Shown: positions 54,445 to 64,000 of the stretch, in pieces
Layout of the letters: every line of letters begins with the position of its first letter
How positions within the stretch are numbered: position 1 is the stretch's first letter
Source of the DNA: Komagataeibacter xylinus
Lineage (GTDB): Bacteria; Pseudomonadota; Alphaproteobacteria; Acetobacterales; Acetobacteraceae
Reading direction: 5' to 3'
DNA length: 64,000 nucleotides
Assembly: GCF_009834365.1 (NCBI RefSeq)
Contig: NZ_CP041348.1
Span: forward strand, 3,261,001-3,325,000
Made by a program: the position numbers and the translations under genes
Notes under the pieces: generated by a model
What the model was told of the DNA's origin: nothing
Database searches by the model: none
Seen by the model: only the letters and a program-made list of their open reading frames with translations

Positions 54445-55863
54445 CTATTTCCCTTTCAGCCCGGCATGGTCGCCCCAGTCACCTCCCATGGCCCGTACAA
54501 GGTCGATGCCACTCATGAGGCGACGCGTATTGACTGTAATCAGGTCTTCACGCGCCTGTAACGCCGCCGTCTGGGCGATGACAACCTGCAGGTAGTCAAC
54601 GGCGCCTTCGCGGTACTGCACACCTGCCAGATGGTCGGTGCGCGTTGCCGCCACGACGCCCTCCTCCTGCCGCGTGGCGGCATCGGCCAGATGGTTGAGC
54701 AGCGCAAGCTGGTCTTCCACCTCACGGAAAGCCGTCAGGGCGGTCTGCCGGTAACTGGCTGCAGCCTGTGCATATTGCGCATGCGTGAGTGCCAGATTGG
54801 CAAACCGCCGCCCGCCATCAAATATGGCCAGCGTGGCCAGCGCCGGGCCAAACGCCCATACGCCACTCCCGGCCGAGGCCAGCATGCTGGTCGTGGTTTC
54901 CGAACCACCCGTCGCCCCCAGCGTGATGTTGGGAAAGAAAGCAGCCCGCGCCACGCCGATCCGGGCATTGGCCGCCGCCATATGCCGCTCCGCCGATGCG
55001 ACATCGGGCCTGCGTTCCAGCAGGTGGGCGGGTGCGGTTATGGGAATGAGCGGCACGGGCGGCAGACCGTCTGCTGGCGGGATTGAAAAGGTGGAAGGCT
55101 GCTCACCGATCAGCACCGCAATGGCGTGTTCCGCCAGCGCGCGGTCGGCCAGCTGCTGTTCAAGCTGGGATTGTGTCGTGGTCAGCTGTGTGCGCGCACG
55201 GCCGACATCGAGCTCATTCGCGGCCCCTCCCACAAAACGTTTCGTGGTCAGGTCCAGTGCTGCGGAATAGGCTGCGATGGTCTTTTGCAGCAGGCTGATG
55301 CGGGCATCCAGACCGCGTAACTGGAAATAGTCATCGCCCAGTTCGCCCTCCAGGCTGAGGCGGATCGATGCAAGATCAGTCGCACTGGCCTGCGCGCTGG
55401 CCCGCGCCGCCCTGACCAGATTGCGGATGCGCCCCCAGATATCGGGCTCCCATGAAACGGTGCCACCGGATTCATAGTCATGATATTCGTAATAATTGCC
55501 GGTGGCCGGAAAGAGTGCGCGTTCATGCTGCGCGCTGGCGGTTGCATCAATCTGGGGAAAGAAATCGGCCCGCGCCCGCCTGACCAGCGCCCGCGCCTGA
55601 TCATATCGCGCCACGGCGGCGGCCAGTTGCGGGCTGCCGTGTTCGATCCTGTCTTCCAGCCGGTCCAGAACCTCATCGCCCATGACCGACCACCACGCCC
55701 CGCGCTGCACGGTATCGGCGGGCCGTGCCGGGGTCCATATGCCAGCTTCCCTGAATGTGGCGGGTGTGTTGGGCAGCGTGGGCCTGTGGTAACGGGGGGC
55801 GAGATTACAGCCGCACAGCAGGACCGCGAGAAGCAGGACCGCCCTGCCCCGCTCACGCGCCAT
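54445..55863 (-). CDS. RND efflux outer-membrane factor, NodT family lipoprotein
   Basis: A 472-aa TolC-like protein. A lipoprotein signal ends LLCGC (acylated Cys near 17-18), then NLAPRYHRPTLP as in NodT/OprM proteins. Two repeats of the TolC coiled-coil/beta motif follow, with GELGDDYFQLRGLDARI and TALTAFREVEDQLALL. It forms the outer-membrane channel of the tripartite pump with the next two genes. ATG 55863 overlaps the adaptor stop by 11 bp. Confidence 0.92.
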   Translation of the reverse strand: MARERGRAVLLLAVLLCGCNLAPRYHRPTLPNTPATFREAGIWTPARPADTVQRGAWWSVMGDEVLDRLEDRIEHGSPQLAAAVARYDQARALVRRARADFFPQIDATASAQHERALFPATGNYYEYHDYESGGTVSWEPDIWGRIRNLVRAARASAQASATDLASIRLSLEGELGDDYFQLRGLDARISLLQKTIAAYSAALDLTTKRFVGGAANELDVGRARTQLTTTQSQLEQQLADRALAEHAIAVLIGEQPSTFSIPPADGLPPVPLIPITAPAHLLERRPDVASAERHMAAANARIGVARAAFFPNITLGATGGSETTTSMLASAGSGVWAFGPALATLAIFDGGRRFANLALTHAQYAQAAASYRQTALTAFREVEDQLALLNHLADAATRQEEGVVAATRTDHLAGVQYREGAVDYLQVVIAQTAALQAREDLITVNTRRLMSGIDLVRAMGGDWGDHAGLKGK

Positions 55864-57025
55864 GCCTGCCCTCACGCGGTTTGACGGGATCCCCATTATC
55901 AATATCATCTGGCGGGTTGGTGATGACCCTGTCCTGTGGCGCAAGCCCCGTAACCTCAAGCTCGGTCCCGAAATCGATCAGGATCGCAACCGGCTGTATC
56001 CTGACATGGTCATGTTCATCCACCACCGCCACGGTTGTACCGTCCCGGCGAAAGAGCAGGCTGCTTGCGGGTATACGCACGCTCGGCGGCGCCTGTGGTG
56101 CGGGCGCGTGAAACGTAAAGGCAATCTGGGCGTAAGCCCCCGGTTTGAGAAGATTTTCCCCATTATCATAGACAAGCTGGACCAGCATCGTGCCCGACTG
56201 TGAGTCAACCGCATCCGAAGAATGCAGCAGACGGGCATCAAACTGCCGGTTGCGGTAATCGGGCACCGTAAAATGCGCGACAAAGCCCTCATGCATCCGC
56301 GCGGCATAGGCCTGTGGCACACGTACATAAAGCCGCAGGCGGGTCACGTCCGATACGGTAAAAAGTGGCTGGCTGGCAGCCGTTCCCGCCACGATCAGCG
56401 CACCGATATCGGTCGCACGGCTGGTGACCACACCGGTAAAAGGGGCGATGATGCGCTTGAAGGCCGAGAGCGTTTCAAGCCGTTCAACTTCTGCCGCGGC
56501 TTCATGGCGCGTGGCCTCGCTGGCGGCCAGATTGCCCCGCCGCTCATCCGTTTCCTGCTGGGATACGGCATTCTGGGCATTAAGCCGGTCCCACCGGCGT
56601 GATGTGATCTGGGCCAGATCGCGCTGCGCGGTCCGGGTGCCCAGCGCGGCCCGTGCGCCTGCAAGCTGCAGATCGACATCAGGCGTGTCAATTTCCGCCA
56701 GAAGCTGGCCTGCTTCCACCTTCTGCCCGATATCGACATACCATTGCCGCAGGTAGCCGCTGGTCCGTGCATAGACCGGCGCGCTGTACCACGCCTGCAG
56801 GATGCCGGGCAGGACCAGCGTATCAACAGCCTGACCACCCGGATGCACGATGTTCACGCTGGGCACGAGTGCTGCAACATTGGTGGCATGCAGATGGTGG
56901 CGTTCATGGATGCGCGTAATCGTGCCCGCCACAAGGATGAGCCCGAAAATGCACGCCCCGCCAAGAATGATCCAGCGCAGGCGGGGTCCGGGCCCGGCAT
57001 GCATGGCCGTATGGGTCTCAGCCAT
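55853..57025 (-). CDS. RND efflux periplasmic adaptor (membrane fusion protein)
   Basis: A 390-aa HlyD/AcrA-type protein. A TM or signal anchor lies at about 20-42, then a lipoyl half-motif (TSGYLRQWYVDIGQKVEAGQLLAEIDTPD), an alpha-hairpin with QTDERRGNL-type coiled coil, FKRIIAPFTGVVTSRATDIGALI, and beta-barrel and proximal domains. It links the RND permease to the outer-membrane factor. ATG 57025 overlaps the permease stop by 8 bp. Confidence 0.92.
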   Translation of the reverse strand: MAETHTAMHAGPGPRLRWIILGGACIFGLILVAGTITRIHERHHLHATNVAALVPSVNIVHPGGQAVDTLVLPGILQAWYSAPVYARTSGYLRQWYVDIGQKVEAGQLLAEIDTPDVDLQLAGARAALGTRTAQRDLAQITSRRWDRLNAQNAVSQQETDERRGNLAASEATRHEAAAEVERLETLSAFKRIIAPFTGVVTSRATDIGALIVAGTAASQPLFTVSDVTRLRLYVRVPQAYAARMHEGFVAHFTVPDYRNRQFDARLLHSSDAVDSQSGTMLVQLVYDNGENLLKPGAYAQIAFTFHAPAPQAPPSVRIPASSLLFRRDGTTVAVVDEHDHVRIQPVAILIDFGTELEVTGLAPQDRVITNPPDDIDNGDPVKPREGRHGA

Positions 57026-60000
57026 GGGCACGTGCCCCGTCATGGCCGTGGCGTGCACGCCGGTCATAGATAATGGCGAAAAGCGTCGGCACAAAAAACA
57101 GGGAGGCACAGGTGGCGAATAGCAGGCCGCCAATGACAGCCCGCCCCAGCGGCGCATTCTGCTCGCCTCCCTCGCCCAGCCCCAGCGCCATGGGCAGCAT
57201 GCCGATCACCATGGCCAGCGCCGTCATGATGACGGGCCGCAGGCGGGTACTGCCCGCCGTCAGGGCCGCCCTGAGCGCATCCCCATGTTCCGCCAGTTGC
57301 TCGCGGCAGAAGGTGATGACAAGGATGGAGTTGGCCGTCGCCACCCCCATGCACATGATCGCCCCCGTCAGCGCGGGCACGGAAAGCGGCGTATGCGTTG
57401 CAAACAGCATCCAGCATATCCCCGCAAGCGCTCCCGGCAATGCAAGGACAACAATGCACGGATCGGTCCAGCTCTGGAAATTGATGACAATAAGCAGATA
57501 GATCAGCACGATCGCGCCAAGCAGGCCAAACCCCATGCCCGAGAAGGCGGTTGTCATGGCCTGGTACTGGCCGCGCAGCGTAACCGTAACTGTATCGGGC
57601 CGGTCGTGTTCAAGCCGGTGCAGGGCTGCCTGCACGTCCGTGGCAATGGCGCCGAGGTCGCGCCCGTCCCCACCGGCAAAAACATCGACCAGCGAACGGA
57701 TGTCATACTGCGCCTCGACCGGTGAGGTCGTGCCGCGCGTAATCGTGCCAAGGGCACCGAGCACCTGCACCTGGGCAGCTGAAACCCCGGTTACCGGCAG
57801 GCCGATGATATCCGCCAGCGAACTGATCCGGTATTCGGGCATCTGCACCGCAATGGGGTATGTGACCATGCTGTGCGGGTCCAGCCAGTAAAGCGGGGCG
57901 GTCTGCACGGTTCCGGCAATGGAGGTGGCAATGGCGGTGGTGACATCACCCTCCGTCAGGCCAAGCTGGTTGATGCGGGTACGGTCGGCATCAAAACGCA
58001 GTTCGGGGTAATGGCCGGGCTGCTGGATGCGCGCATCGACCAGGCCGTCAATGCGGCGTATGGCGCGCAATATGCGGCCTGCGAACTGTCGCGTCTCATC
58101 GGGGTTGGGGCCGGAGACCTGAATGTCGATCGGTGCCGGCACGCCAAAATTGAGGATCTGGGTCGTGATATCCGATGGCAGGAAGGCGAAGCTGGCCTCG
58201 GGGAATTCCCGAGGCAGTTCGCGGCGCAGGATACGGATATACCGCTCGGTCGGGTGATGATTTTCCTTCAGCGCGACAAGGATGTCCCCATCCTGCGGCC
58301 CGATGGTGCCTGATGCATTATAGGCGGTGTTGATGGCGCTGGTGGGCAGGCCGATATTGTCGGCGATGGAATCAATCTCACCTGCCGGAATCCGCTGGCG
58401 GATCTGCTTCTCGATACGCTGGAACAGGGCCGATGTCTCTTCTATGCGCATGCCTGTGGGGCCGCGCACATGCAGGGTCATCGTGCCTGCATCGACCTGC
58501 GGAAAAAAGTTGCGGCCAAGGAACGGGAACAACCCCATGCTCAGCACGGCAAAGCACAGGAAACCGGCCACAAACCAGCCACGATGGTCCAGAATGCTTT
58601 GCAAAAGCGCACTGTAGCGGACACGCAGCGCCTCGAAATACCGCTCGAAACCATGCTGGAAGCGTGTGACGATATTCTCCTTATGCTGCCTTGCATCCTC
58701 ATGCGGGCGCAGCAGGAACATGGCCATGGTCGGCACGAGCGTGCGCGACAGGATGAAGGACATGACCATGGCGAACATGACCGACAGCGCCATCGGCACG
58801 AACAGGAAACCCGCGACCCCCGGCAGGTAGAACATCGGCACGAACACGATGCAGATGCAGATGAGCGAAAGAAAGGCCGGGACAATGATCTCCCCCGATC
58901 CATCAATGATGGCGGCATGTACGTCCTTGCCCATTTCCAGATGGCGCTCGATATTCTCGATCGTGACCGTCGCCTCATCCACCAGAATGCCGACAGCCAG
59001 CGCAAGGCCGCCAAGTGTCATGACATTCAGCGTCTCGCCCAGCGCGGACAGGGCTGCAATCGCCCCCATGACCGATAGCGGGATGGATGTCGCCACAATC
59101 AGCGTGGACCGCCACGACCCCAGAAAAAGCAGGATCATGAGGCTGGTCAGCCCCGCCGCAATCGCCCCCTCGCGCATCACCCCGTTGACGGCGGCCCGGA
59201 CAAACAGCGACTGATCGTTGACGGGGCGGAGTTTGAGCTGCTTTGGCAGGCCGCGTGTCGCGTCAGGGATCATCGCCTTGATCCCCGCCACGATGGCGAT
59301 GGTGGAGGTGGCGCCCGATTTCAGTACGGTCATGAGGGCAGAACGCTGGCCATCGACATGCACCACGTTCTGCTGGGGGGTGGCCCCATCACGCACATGG
59401 GCGACATCGCGCACGCGCACCACGGCGCCATTGACCGTGCGCACGGGCAGCATGTTGAGCAGGTCAACCGAAAGGGGCGCGTTGTTCAGCCTGAAATTAT
59501 ACTGATATTCTCCAATCTTTACAAAACCTGCGGGGGTGATCTGTGTCTGTGTGGTCAGAGCGTTGCCTACGTCCTGTGCCGATACGCCACGGGACTGCAG
59601 CTTGCCGGGGTCGAGATCCATCTGGATCTGGCGCACGCGGCCGCCATAGGGGTATGGCAGGGCAGCGCCCGGCACCGTTACCAGCCGGTTACGGATGAAG
59701 TTGAAGCCGTAATCATAAAGCTGCTGTTCGGTCATGCCTTCGCCCGACAGGGCAAGCTGGACGATCGGCACGGTGGAGGCATTGTAGTTCAGGATCAGCG
59801 GCGGGGTGGTGCCAATGGGCAACTGGCGCAGGATGGTCTGGGCAATGGCGGTGACCTGCGTATTGGCAATGCGGATATCGGTGCCGGGCTGAAAGAATAT
59901 CTTTATCACCCCGATGCCCGTCAGCGACTGTCCCTCGATATGTTCGATATTGTTGACCGTGGTGGTCAGCGTGCGCTGGAACGGCAGCACGATGCGCCCG

Positions 60001-60182
60001 GACATGTCCTGTGGTGAAAGATTGCTGTAGGTCCACGCCACGGCAATGACGGGAATGCCGATATCGGGAAAGATGTCCTCCGGCGTGCGGATGGCGGAAA
60101 GCACGCCGGCCATGGCGATCAGGATGGCCATCACGATAAATGTATAGGGACGGGCAAGTGCCAGTTGAACAATTGCATTCAT
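57018..60182 (-). CDS. RND-family efflux permease
   Basis: A 1054-aa permease with 12 TM helices. It starts MNAIVQLALARPYTFIVM with RTPEDIFPDIGIPVIAVAW after TM1. TM4 shows GGLALAVGILVDEATVTIENI (proton-relay Asp replaced in part by VDEAT), and IVFVPMFYL, LTGAIMCMGVATANSILV and LAMVIGMLPMALG are visible. GGGGCAGGCAGGTGGC before ATG 60182 gives a good site; the longer frame to 60629 is rejected. First gene of the minus-strand pump operon. Substrates cannot be predicted. Confidence 0.9.
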   Translation of the reverse strand: MNAIVQLALARPYTFIVMAILIAMAGVLSAIRTPEDIFPDIGIPVIAVAWTYSNLSPQDMSGRIVLPFQRTLTTTVNNIEHIEGQSLTGIGVIKIFFQPGTDIRIANTQVTAIAQTILRQLPIGTTPPLILNYNASTVPIVQLALSGEGMTEQQLYDYGFNFIRNRLVTVPGAALPYPYGGRVRQIQMDLDPGKLQSRGVSAQDVGNALTTQTQITPAGFVKIGEYQYNFRLNNAPLSVDLLNMLPVRTVNGAVVRVRDVAHVRDGATPQQNVVHVDGQRSALMTVLKSGATSTIAIVAGIKAMIPDATRGLPKQLKLRPVNDQSLFVRAAVNGVMREGAIAAGLTSLMILLFLGSWRSTLIVATSIPLSVMGAIAALSALGETLNVMTLGGLALAVGILVDEATVTIENIERHLEMGKDVHAAIIDGSGEIIVPAFLSLICICIVFVPMFYLPGVAGFLFVPMALSVMFAMVMSFILSRTLVPTMAMFLLRPHEDARQHKENIVTRFQHGFERYFEALRVRYSALLQSILDHRGWFVAGFLCFAVLSMGLFPFLGRNFFPQVDAGTMTLHVRGPTGMRIEETSALFQRIEKQIRQRIPAGEIDSIADNIGLPTSAINTAYNASGTIGPQDGDILVALKENHHPTERYIRILRRELPREFPEASFAFLPSDITTQILNFGVPAPIDIQVSGPNPDETRQFAGRILRAIRRIDGLVDARIQQPGHYPELRFDADRTRINQLGLTEGDVTTAIATSIAGTVQTAPLYWLDPHSMVTYPIAVQMPEYRISSLADIIGLPVTGVSAAQVQVLGALGTITRGTTSPVEAQYDIRSLVDVFAGGDGRDLGAIATDVQAALHRLEHDRPDTVTVTLRGQYQAMTTAFSGMGFGLLGAIVLIYLLIVINFQSWTDPCIVVLALPGALAGICWMLFATHTPLSVPALTGAIMCMGVATANSILVITFCREQLAEHGDALRAALTAGSTRLRPVIMTALAMVIGMLPMALGLGEGGEQNAPLGRAVIGGLLFATCASLFFVPTLFAIIYDRRARHGHDGARAHG

Positions 60183-60852
60183 GCCACCTGCCTGCCCCCC
60201 TGTCTGCCATGAGGCCCTGTAATCCATATGCCGTCCGGCTTCAGATAACGCCCGCGGTACCGGCCGGTTTGTGGTGGAATACAGATAATTTTTCATCAGG
60301 GCGGGGGATGAAGACCGGATGGCCTGATAAAATGAAAGCTTTGAGGTGCCGCATTTTTTTAAGCGACACTGCTCATGATAGCAGGACTTTGCGGGCAGCC
60401 ATCGGGCGAAAGCATGCCCTTCGCACCGATACAGTAACGGTTGCTCCATGAAATTAATTTTATTGTAATAATATAAACAACAGTTCATTAAATATTGAAA
60501 ATAAACAAGAGCCTGATTTGTAATGAAAATTATTTTAAATCTTATCTGTTCATACTTTGTAAAAAAACGCTGTATCTGTCGTTCAGGCACAGCCCGCGGA
60601 TTCAGGCGGGCCCGTCCATCACCCATCATGCTGGAGTGTCCCTGTCATGCCCCCTGTGCTGCCTGAATATTCCTGACCCGCGCCTGCCCGCTGGAGCGAT
60701 CCGGCGGGACAAACTGCGCCATTAATCTGGCCTGCATGAAGCCGTCATGCGCCCATTCCCGGCGCATATGACAGTCAAGAATGCCATAAACGCAATAAAA
60801 CCGCATGCGAACACTTATGCGGTTGTTCGTGATACAGGGAATTACCCATCCC
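60183..60852. other. divergent promoter region between two RND permease genes
   Basis: 670 nt with no supported gene, very AT-rich at 60440-60560. It should contain promoters for both pumps. The window's two permease genes start from this region in opposite directions. Confidence 0.6.
60799..60824. promoter_or_regulatory. hairpin or operator upstream of the second RND gene
   Basis: AACCGCAT and ATGCGGTT are perfect 8-bp inverted repeats around a 10-nt loop, 29 nt before the start at 60853. It could be a repressor site or a leader hairpin; no T-tract follows. Confidence 0.4.
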
Positions 60853-63800
60853 ATGAATGCCATCGTAGTCACTGCACTGCGTCGGCCCTATACCTTTGTG
60901 GTGCTTTCGATCCTGATCGTGGTCTTTGGCATCATGTCGGTATGGCGTACGCCGACGGATGTGTTCCCCAATATCCGTATTCCGGTCGTGTCCGTCGTCT
61001 GGACCTATGGCGGCATGCTGCCTGAGGAATTCGCAGGCCGGATCATCTATAATTACGAACTCATGGTGACCTCGACTGTCGAGGGCATCGAACATATGGA
61101 AAGCAGTTCGTATTACGGGCGCGGCATCGTAAACATATACTTCCAGCCCGGCACCGATATTGGCAAGGCCGAGGCTGAAGTCACCGCCATTTCCCAGACG
61201 GTGATCAAGCAGCTGCCCGAGAACATCCCCTCACCCATGGTCATGAGCCTTGATGCCTCATCCGTGCCGGTGCTCACGCTTCAGGTCACGTCGGATAAAC
61301 AGACCCCGTCCGACCTGTTCAAGCTGGCCATGATCCGCGTACGGCCGCTGCTCGTTACCGTGCCGGGTGCGGTGGTGCCTCAGGCCTATGGCGGCATGGA
61401 CAGTTTTGTGATGGTGGCGCTGAACCAGCAGCAACTCCAGGCGCATCACCTCTCGGCCATGGATGTACAGAACGCCTTGCGCGGGCAGAATATCGTGCTG
61501 CCCGCAGGCGACCAGAAAATCTCGTCTACCGACTGGATGGTGCAGACCAACGCCACCCCGCGCTCGATGAAGGAACTGGGTGATATCCCGGTCAAGCGCG
61601 TGGGCAATGCCGTGATCTATGTGCATGACGTGGCCGAGGTCTATCGCGGCGGCCACCCGCAGACCAACCTCGTGCTGGTCAAGGGCAAGCAGGGTGTCGA
61701 GATCGTGGTCATGAAAAGCGGCGATGCCTCGACGCTGGATGTGGTCGCGGGCGCCAAGGCCCTGCTGCCACGCATCCAGAAACTGCTGCCGCCCGATGTA
61801 AAGGTGAGCATTCTGGGCGATGCCTCGGTGTTTGTTAAGGATTCCATTTTTGATGTGGTGCGCGAGATGCTCACCGCCGCCTTCCTGACCGGCATGGTGG
61901 TGCTGCTGTTCCTGGGTTCATGGCGGCCCACGGTCATCATAGCCACCTCCATTCCGCTGGCCATACTGTGCGCCATCATCGGGCTGCACTGGGCGGGGCA
62001 GACCATCAATGTCATGACGCTGGGCGGGCTTGCGCTGGCGGTAGGCATTCTGGTCGATGACGCCACGGTGATGATCGAGAACATCGACGCGCATCTGGAA
62101 ATGGGCAAGACGCTGGAACCGGCCATCATCGATGCCGCCAACCAGATTGTCATCCCCACCTTTGTCGCCACCACCTGCATCTGCATTGTCTGGCTGCCGC
62201 TGTTTGGCCTGAGCGGGGTTGCCGGCTGGCTGTTCATGCCCATGGCGGAGGCCATCATCTTCGCCATGATTGCGTCGTTCATCCTCTCGCGCACACTGGT
62301 ACCGACCATGGCCAAATACCTGCTGGCCGGCCACAGCGTGGCAGGGCATGGGGATTCCCACCACTGCCAGCCACAGGTCCATAACCTGCAATACCCCAAG
62401 CGGCTGCCCGAGCGCTTCCAGCAGGCGTTCGAGCGCGGGTTCAATACCTTTCGTGAACGCTACGGCGCCCTGCTTGAACGCGCCATCGCGCGGCGGGGGC
62501 GGTTCGTGGCGGTCTTTCTGGGTGTGTCGGTCTGCTCGCTGGGGCTGTACCTGATCGCGGGGCGCGACTTCTTCCCCGAGACCAGATCCGGCACGCTGCA
62601 GATGCACATGCGCGCACCTTTAGGCACCCGTATCGAGGTGGCGGGCCGCGAGGCCTCCCTGGTGGAGGACCGGGTCAACGCGCTCTTCCCCGGCAAGGTG
62701 GAGAGCATGATCGAAAACTGCGGCCTGCCCGAAGGCGCGCATAACCAGGCCTTCATCCCCACGCCAACCATCGGCACACAGGACTGCGACATCACCATTG
62801 CGCTCAAGAATGAGGAAACCCCGGTCTGGGATGACCGCGCCATCCTGCGCCGCGACCTCTCGGCGCGTTTTCCCGGCACGGTGTTCACCTTCCAGCCCGC
62901 CGACCTGACGGCCAAGATCCTGAATTTCGGCTCCCCTGCCCCCATCGACGTGCAGATTTCCGGCCCCGACCTGCGCGATAACTACGACTACGCCCGCCTG
63001 CTCGTAAACCGCCTGCGCGGGGTGCCGGGTGCTGCCGATGTCGTGATCCAGCAGACCATGAAGACGCCAACCCTGTTCGTGCAGGGCAACCGCACCTTCG
63101 GCCAGGCCACCGGCATGACGGAAGCGGACCTTGCCAATAACGAACTCATGACCCTGTCAGGCAGCCAGACGGTGGACCCGCAATACTGGCTCGACCCGGC
63201 CACGGGCATCACCTTCCCGCTCAATGTCTATGTCTCGCAGGATCAACTGACGCATTTCAACAACCTCATGACCATTCCGGTCGACAAGGGCGATGGCGAC
63301 CCGCAGGGGCGGCACATGCAGCTTCTGGGCGGCATCAGCGATGTCAGCGCCACCGGCACGCCGGGGCAGGTCTCGCACTTCAATTCCATGCCTGAGGTGG
63401 ACATCTATGTTTCCGCCGAGGGGGCGGATCTGGGGCAGGTCACTACCGGCGTGCAGCACGTGCTGGACCAGACGCGCGACAGGGTACCCTCCACCGCCGC
63501 TGTGGTGGTGCGCGGCCAGACCGAAACCATGCGCCATGCCTATATCGAGCTTGTGTTCGGGCTGGTGGTGTCGGTGCTGCTGATCTACCTGCTCATCGTG
63601 GTCAACTTCCAGTCCTGGCTGGACCCGTTCATCATCATCTCGGCCCTGCCCGCAGCTCTTGCAGGCATCGCCTGGGCGCTGTTCCTGACCCATACGCGCC
63701 TGTCGGTGCCGGCATTGACGGGCGCCATCATGTGCATGGGCACCGCCACCGCCAATTCCATCCTTGTGGTGTCCTTCGCGCGTGAGCGGATCGAGGAGCA

Positions 63801-64000
63801 TGGCGATGCGCTGCGTGCAGCACTCGAGGCGGGCTATGGCCGCATCCGCCCCGTGCTGATGACGGCACTCGCCATGGTGATCGGCATGGTGCCCATGGCC
63901 ATGAGCAACTCCCAGAACGCGCCGCTGGGCCGCGCCGTGATTGGCGGACTGCTGGTGGCCACCGTGTCCACACTCCTGTTCGTGCCCTGTGTTTACGCAA
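60853..64000 (+). CDS. RND-family efflux permease, incomplete at window end
   Basis: A frame opening at ATG 60853 stays open for 1049 codons to the edge. It starts MNAIVVTALRRPYTFVVL, with RTPTDVFPNIRIPVVSVVW and, in TM4, GGLALAVGILVDDATVMIENI (Asp-Asp as in the proton relay). NFQSWLDPFIII, LTGAIMCMGTATANSILVV and LAMVIGMVPMA follow. It is a paralogue of the minus-strand permease at 57018-60182, with matching start and motifs but a different VDD/VDE signature. The ribosome-binding site is weak (CAGGGAATTACCC). Adaptor and outer-membrane genes, if any, lie beyond the window. Confidence 0.9.
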   Translation, partial: MNAIVVTALRRPYTFVVLSILIVVFGIMSVWRTPTDVFPNIRIPVVSVVWTYGGMLPEEFAGRIIYNYELMVTSTVEGIEHMESSSYYGRGIVNIYFQPGTDIGKAEAEVTAISQTVIKQLPENIPSPMVMSLDASSVPVLTLQVTSDKQTPSDLFKLAMIRVRPLLVTVPGAVVPQAYGGMDSFVMVALNQQQLQAHHLSAMDVQNALRGQNIVLPAGDQKISSTDWMVQTNATPRSMKELGDIPVKRVGNAVIYVHDVAEVYRGGHPQTNLVLVKGKQGVEIVVMKSGDASTLDVVAGAKALLPRIQKLLPPDVKVSILGDASVFVKDSIFDVVREMLTAAFLTGMVVLLFLGSWRPTVIIATSIPLAILCAIIGLHWAGQTINVMTLGGLALAVGILVDDATVMIENIDAHLEMGKTLEPAIIDAANQIVIPTFVATTCICIVWLPLFGLSGVAGWLFMPMAEAIIFAMIASFILSRTLVPTMAKYLLAGHSVAGHGDSHHCQPQVHNLQYPKRLPERFQQAFERGFNTFRERYGALLERAIARRGRFVAVFLGVSVCSLGLYLIAGRDFFPETRSGTLQMHMRAPLGTRIEVAGREASLVEDRVNALFPGKVESMIENCGLPEGAHNQAFIPTPTIGTQDCDITIALKNEETPVWDDRAILRRDLSARFPGTVFTFQPADLTAKILNFGSPAPIDVQISGPDLRDNYDYARLLVNRLRGVPGAADVVIQQTMKTPTLFVQGNRTFGQATGMTEADLANNELMTLSGSQTVDPQYWLDPATGITFPLNVYVSQDQLTHFNNLMTIPVDKGDGDPQGRHMQLLGGISDVSATGTPGQVSHFNSMPEVDIYVSAEGADLGQVTTGVQHVLDQTRDRVPSTAAVVVRGQTETMRHAYIELVFGLVVSVLLIYLLIVVNFQSWLDPFIIISALPAALAGIAWALFLTHTRLSVPALTGAIMCMGTATANSILVVSFARERIEEHGDALRAALEAGYGRIRPVLMTALAMVIGMVPMAMSNSQNAPLGRAVIGGLLVATVSTLLFVPCVYA

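Noticed and set aside
60183..60629. Upstream extension of the RND permease frame
   Set aside because: The family starts at MNAIV with a TM helix; the extension is not RND-like and runs through AT-rich promoter DNA.
1..64000. CRISPR arrays, tRNA or rRNA genes, prophage
   Set aside because: No regularly spaced repeats, no cloverleaf or ribosomal RNA sequence and no phage structural genes were seen. The only clear tandem repeats are the 23-bp pair and the KGG units.

Overview
The window looks like chromosome of an acetic acid bacterium (Acetobacteraceae, most like Komagataeibacter/Gluconacetobacter). It is GC-rich, with AT-rich intergenic islands. It carries an oxygen-sensor-type PAS/GGDEF/EAL protein like PdeA1 of the cellulose producers, a CIO-type cytochrome bd, and a gammaproteobacterial-style complex I operon with fused nuoCD. 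The genus is an inference from gene content; no rRNA, tRNA, plasmid or phage gene was found. Layout: (1) 0-7 kb holds the 3' end of a gene with its terminator, a secreted DUF4431 protein, REP-like palindromes, a decayed IS5-type transposase, two c-di-GMP turnover genes and a decayed IS3-type transposase. One of the c-di-GMP genes (MHYT-GGDEF-EAL) is put out of frame by a perfect 23-bp tandem duplication. (2) 7-18.7 kb is one minus-strand operon, actABCDEF, a small membrane protein, sco, and coxII(+cyt c)-I-III-IV. It encodes a full alternative complex III plus a caa3-type (A2) cytochrome oxidase, with nearly all stop/start codons overlapping. (3) 19-21.3 kb has a divergent 61-aa membrane protein, a KGG-repeat/ferritin-like stress pair and a broken PaoA-like 2Fe-2S gene. 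(4) 21.6-24.3 kb is cioAB plus a DUF2474 peptide. (5) 24.4-30.7 kb holds an unrecognised membrane-anchored protein, a 14-TM drug exporter, a DUF72 protein, an esterase and a sodium:solute symporter. (6) 30.9-35.0 kb is an anhydro-MurNAc recycling operon (serine hydrolase, murQ, GntR/UTRA regulator, anmK), divergent from the symporter. (7) 35.2-36.8 kb is a Zur-box-controlled COG0523 (ZigA-type) zinc chaperone GTPase and a small DUF6525-like protein. (8) 37.3-51.9 kb is nuoABCDEFGHIJKLMN, followed by a frameshifted two-CBS-domain gene. (9) 52.4-54.2 kb has a stand-alone LigD polymerase domain and a secreted DUF1264 protein. (10) 54.4-64 kb is an RND efflux operon (permease, adaptor, outer-membrane factor) on minus, divergent from a second related RND permease that runs off the window end. 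Functionally, three respiratory modules (complex I, ACIII-caa3 and CIO) sit within 45 kb. Together they cover quinone reduction, quinol to cytochrome c to oxygen, and quinol to oxygen directly. Heme A synthesis genes (ctaA, ctaB) and cox11 are absent here, so a working caa3 oxidase would need them elsewhere. Gene starts were chosen from ribosome-binding sites and overlaps. Motifs were read from the translated sequence, and family assignments rest on remembered family signatures rather than database searches.
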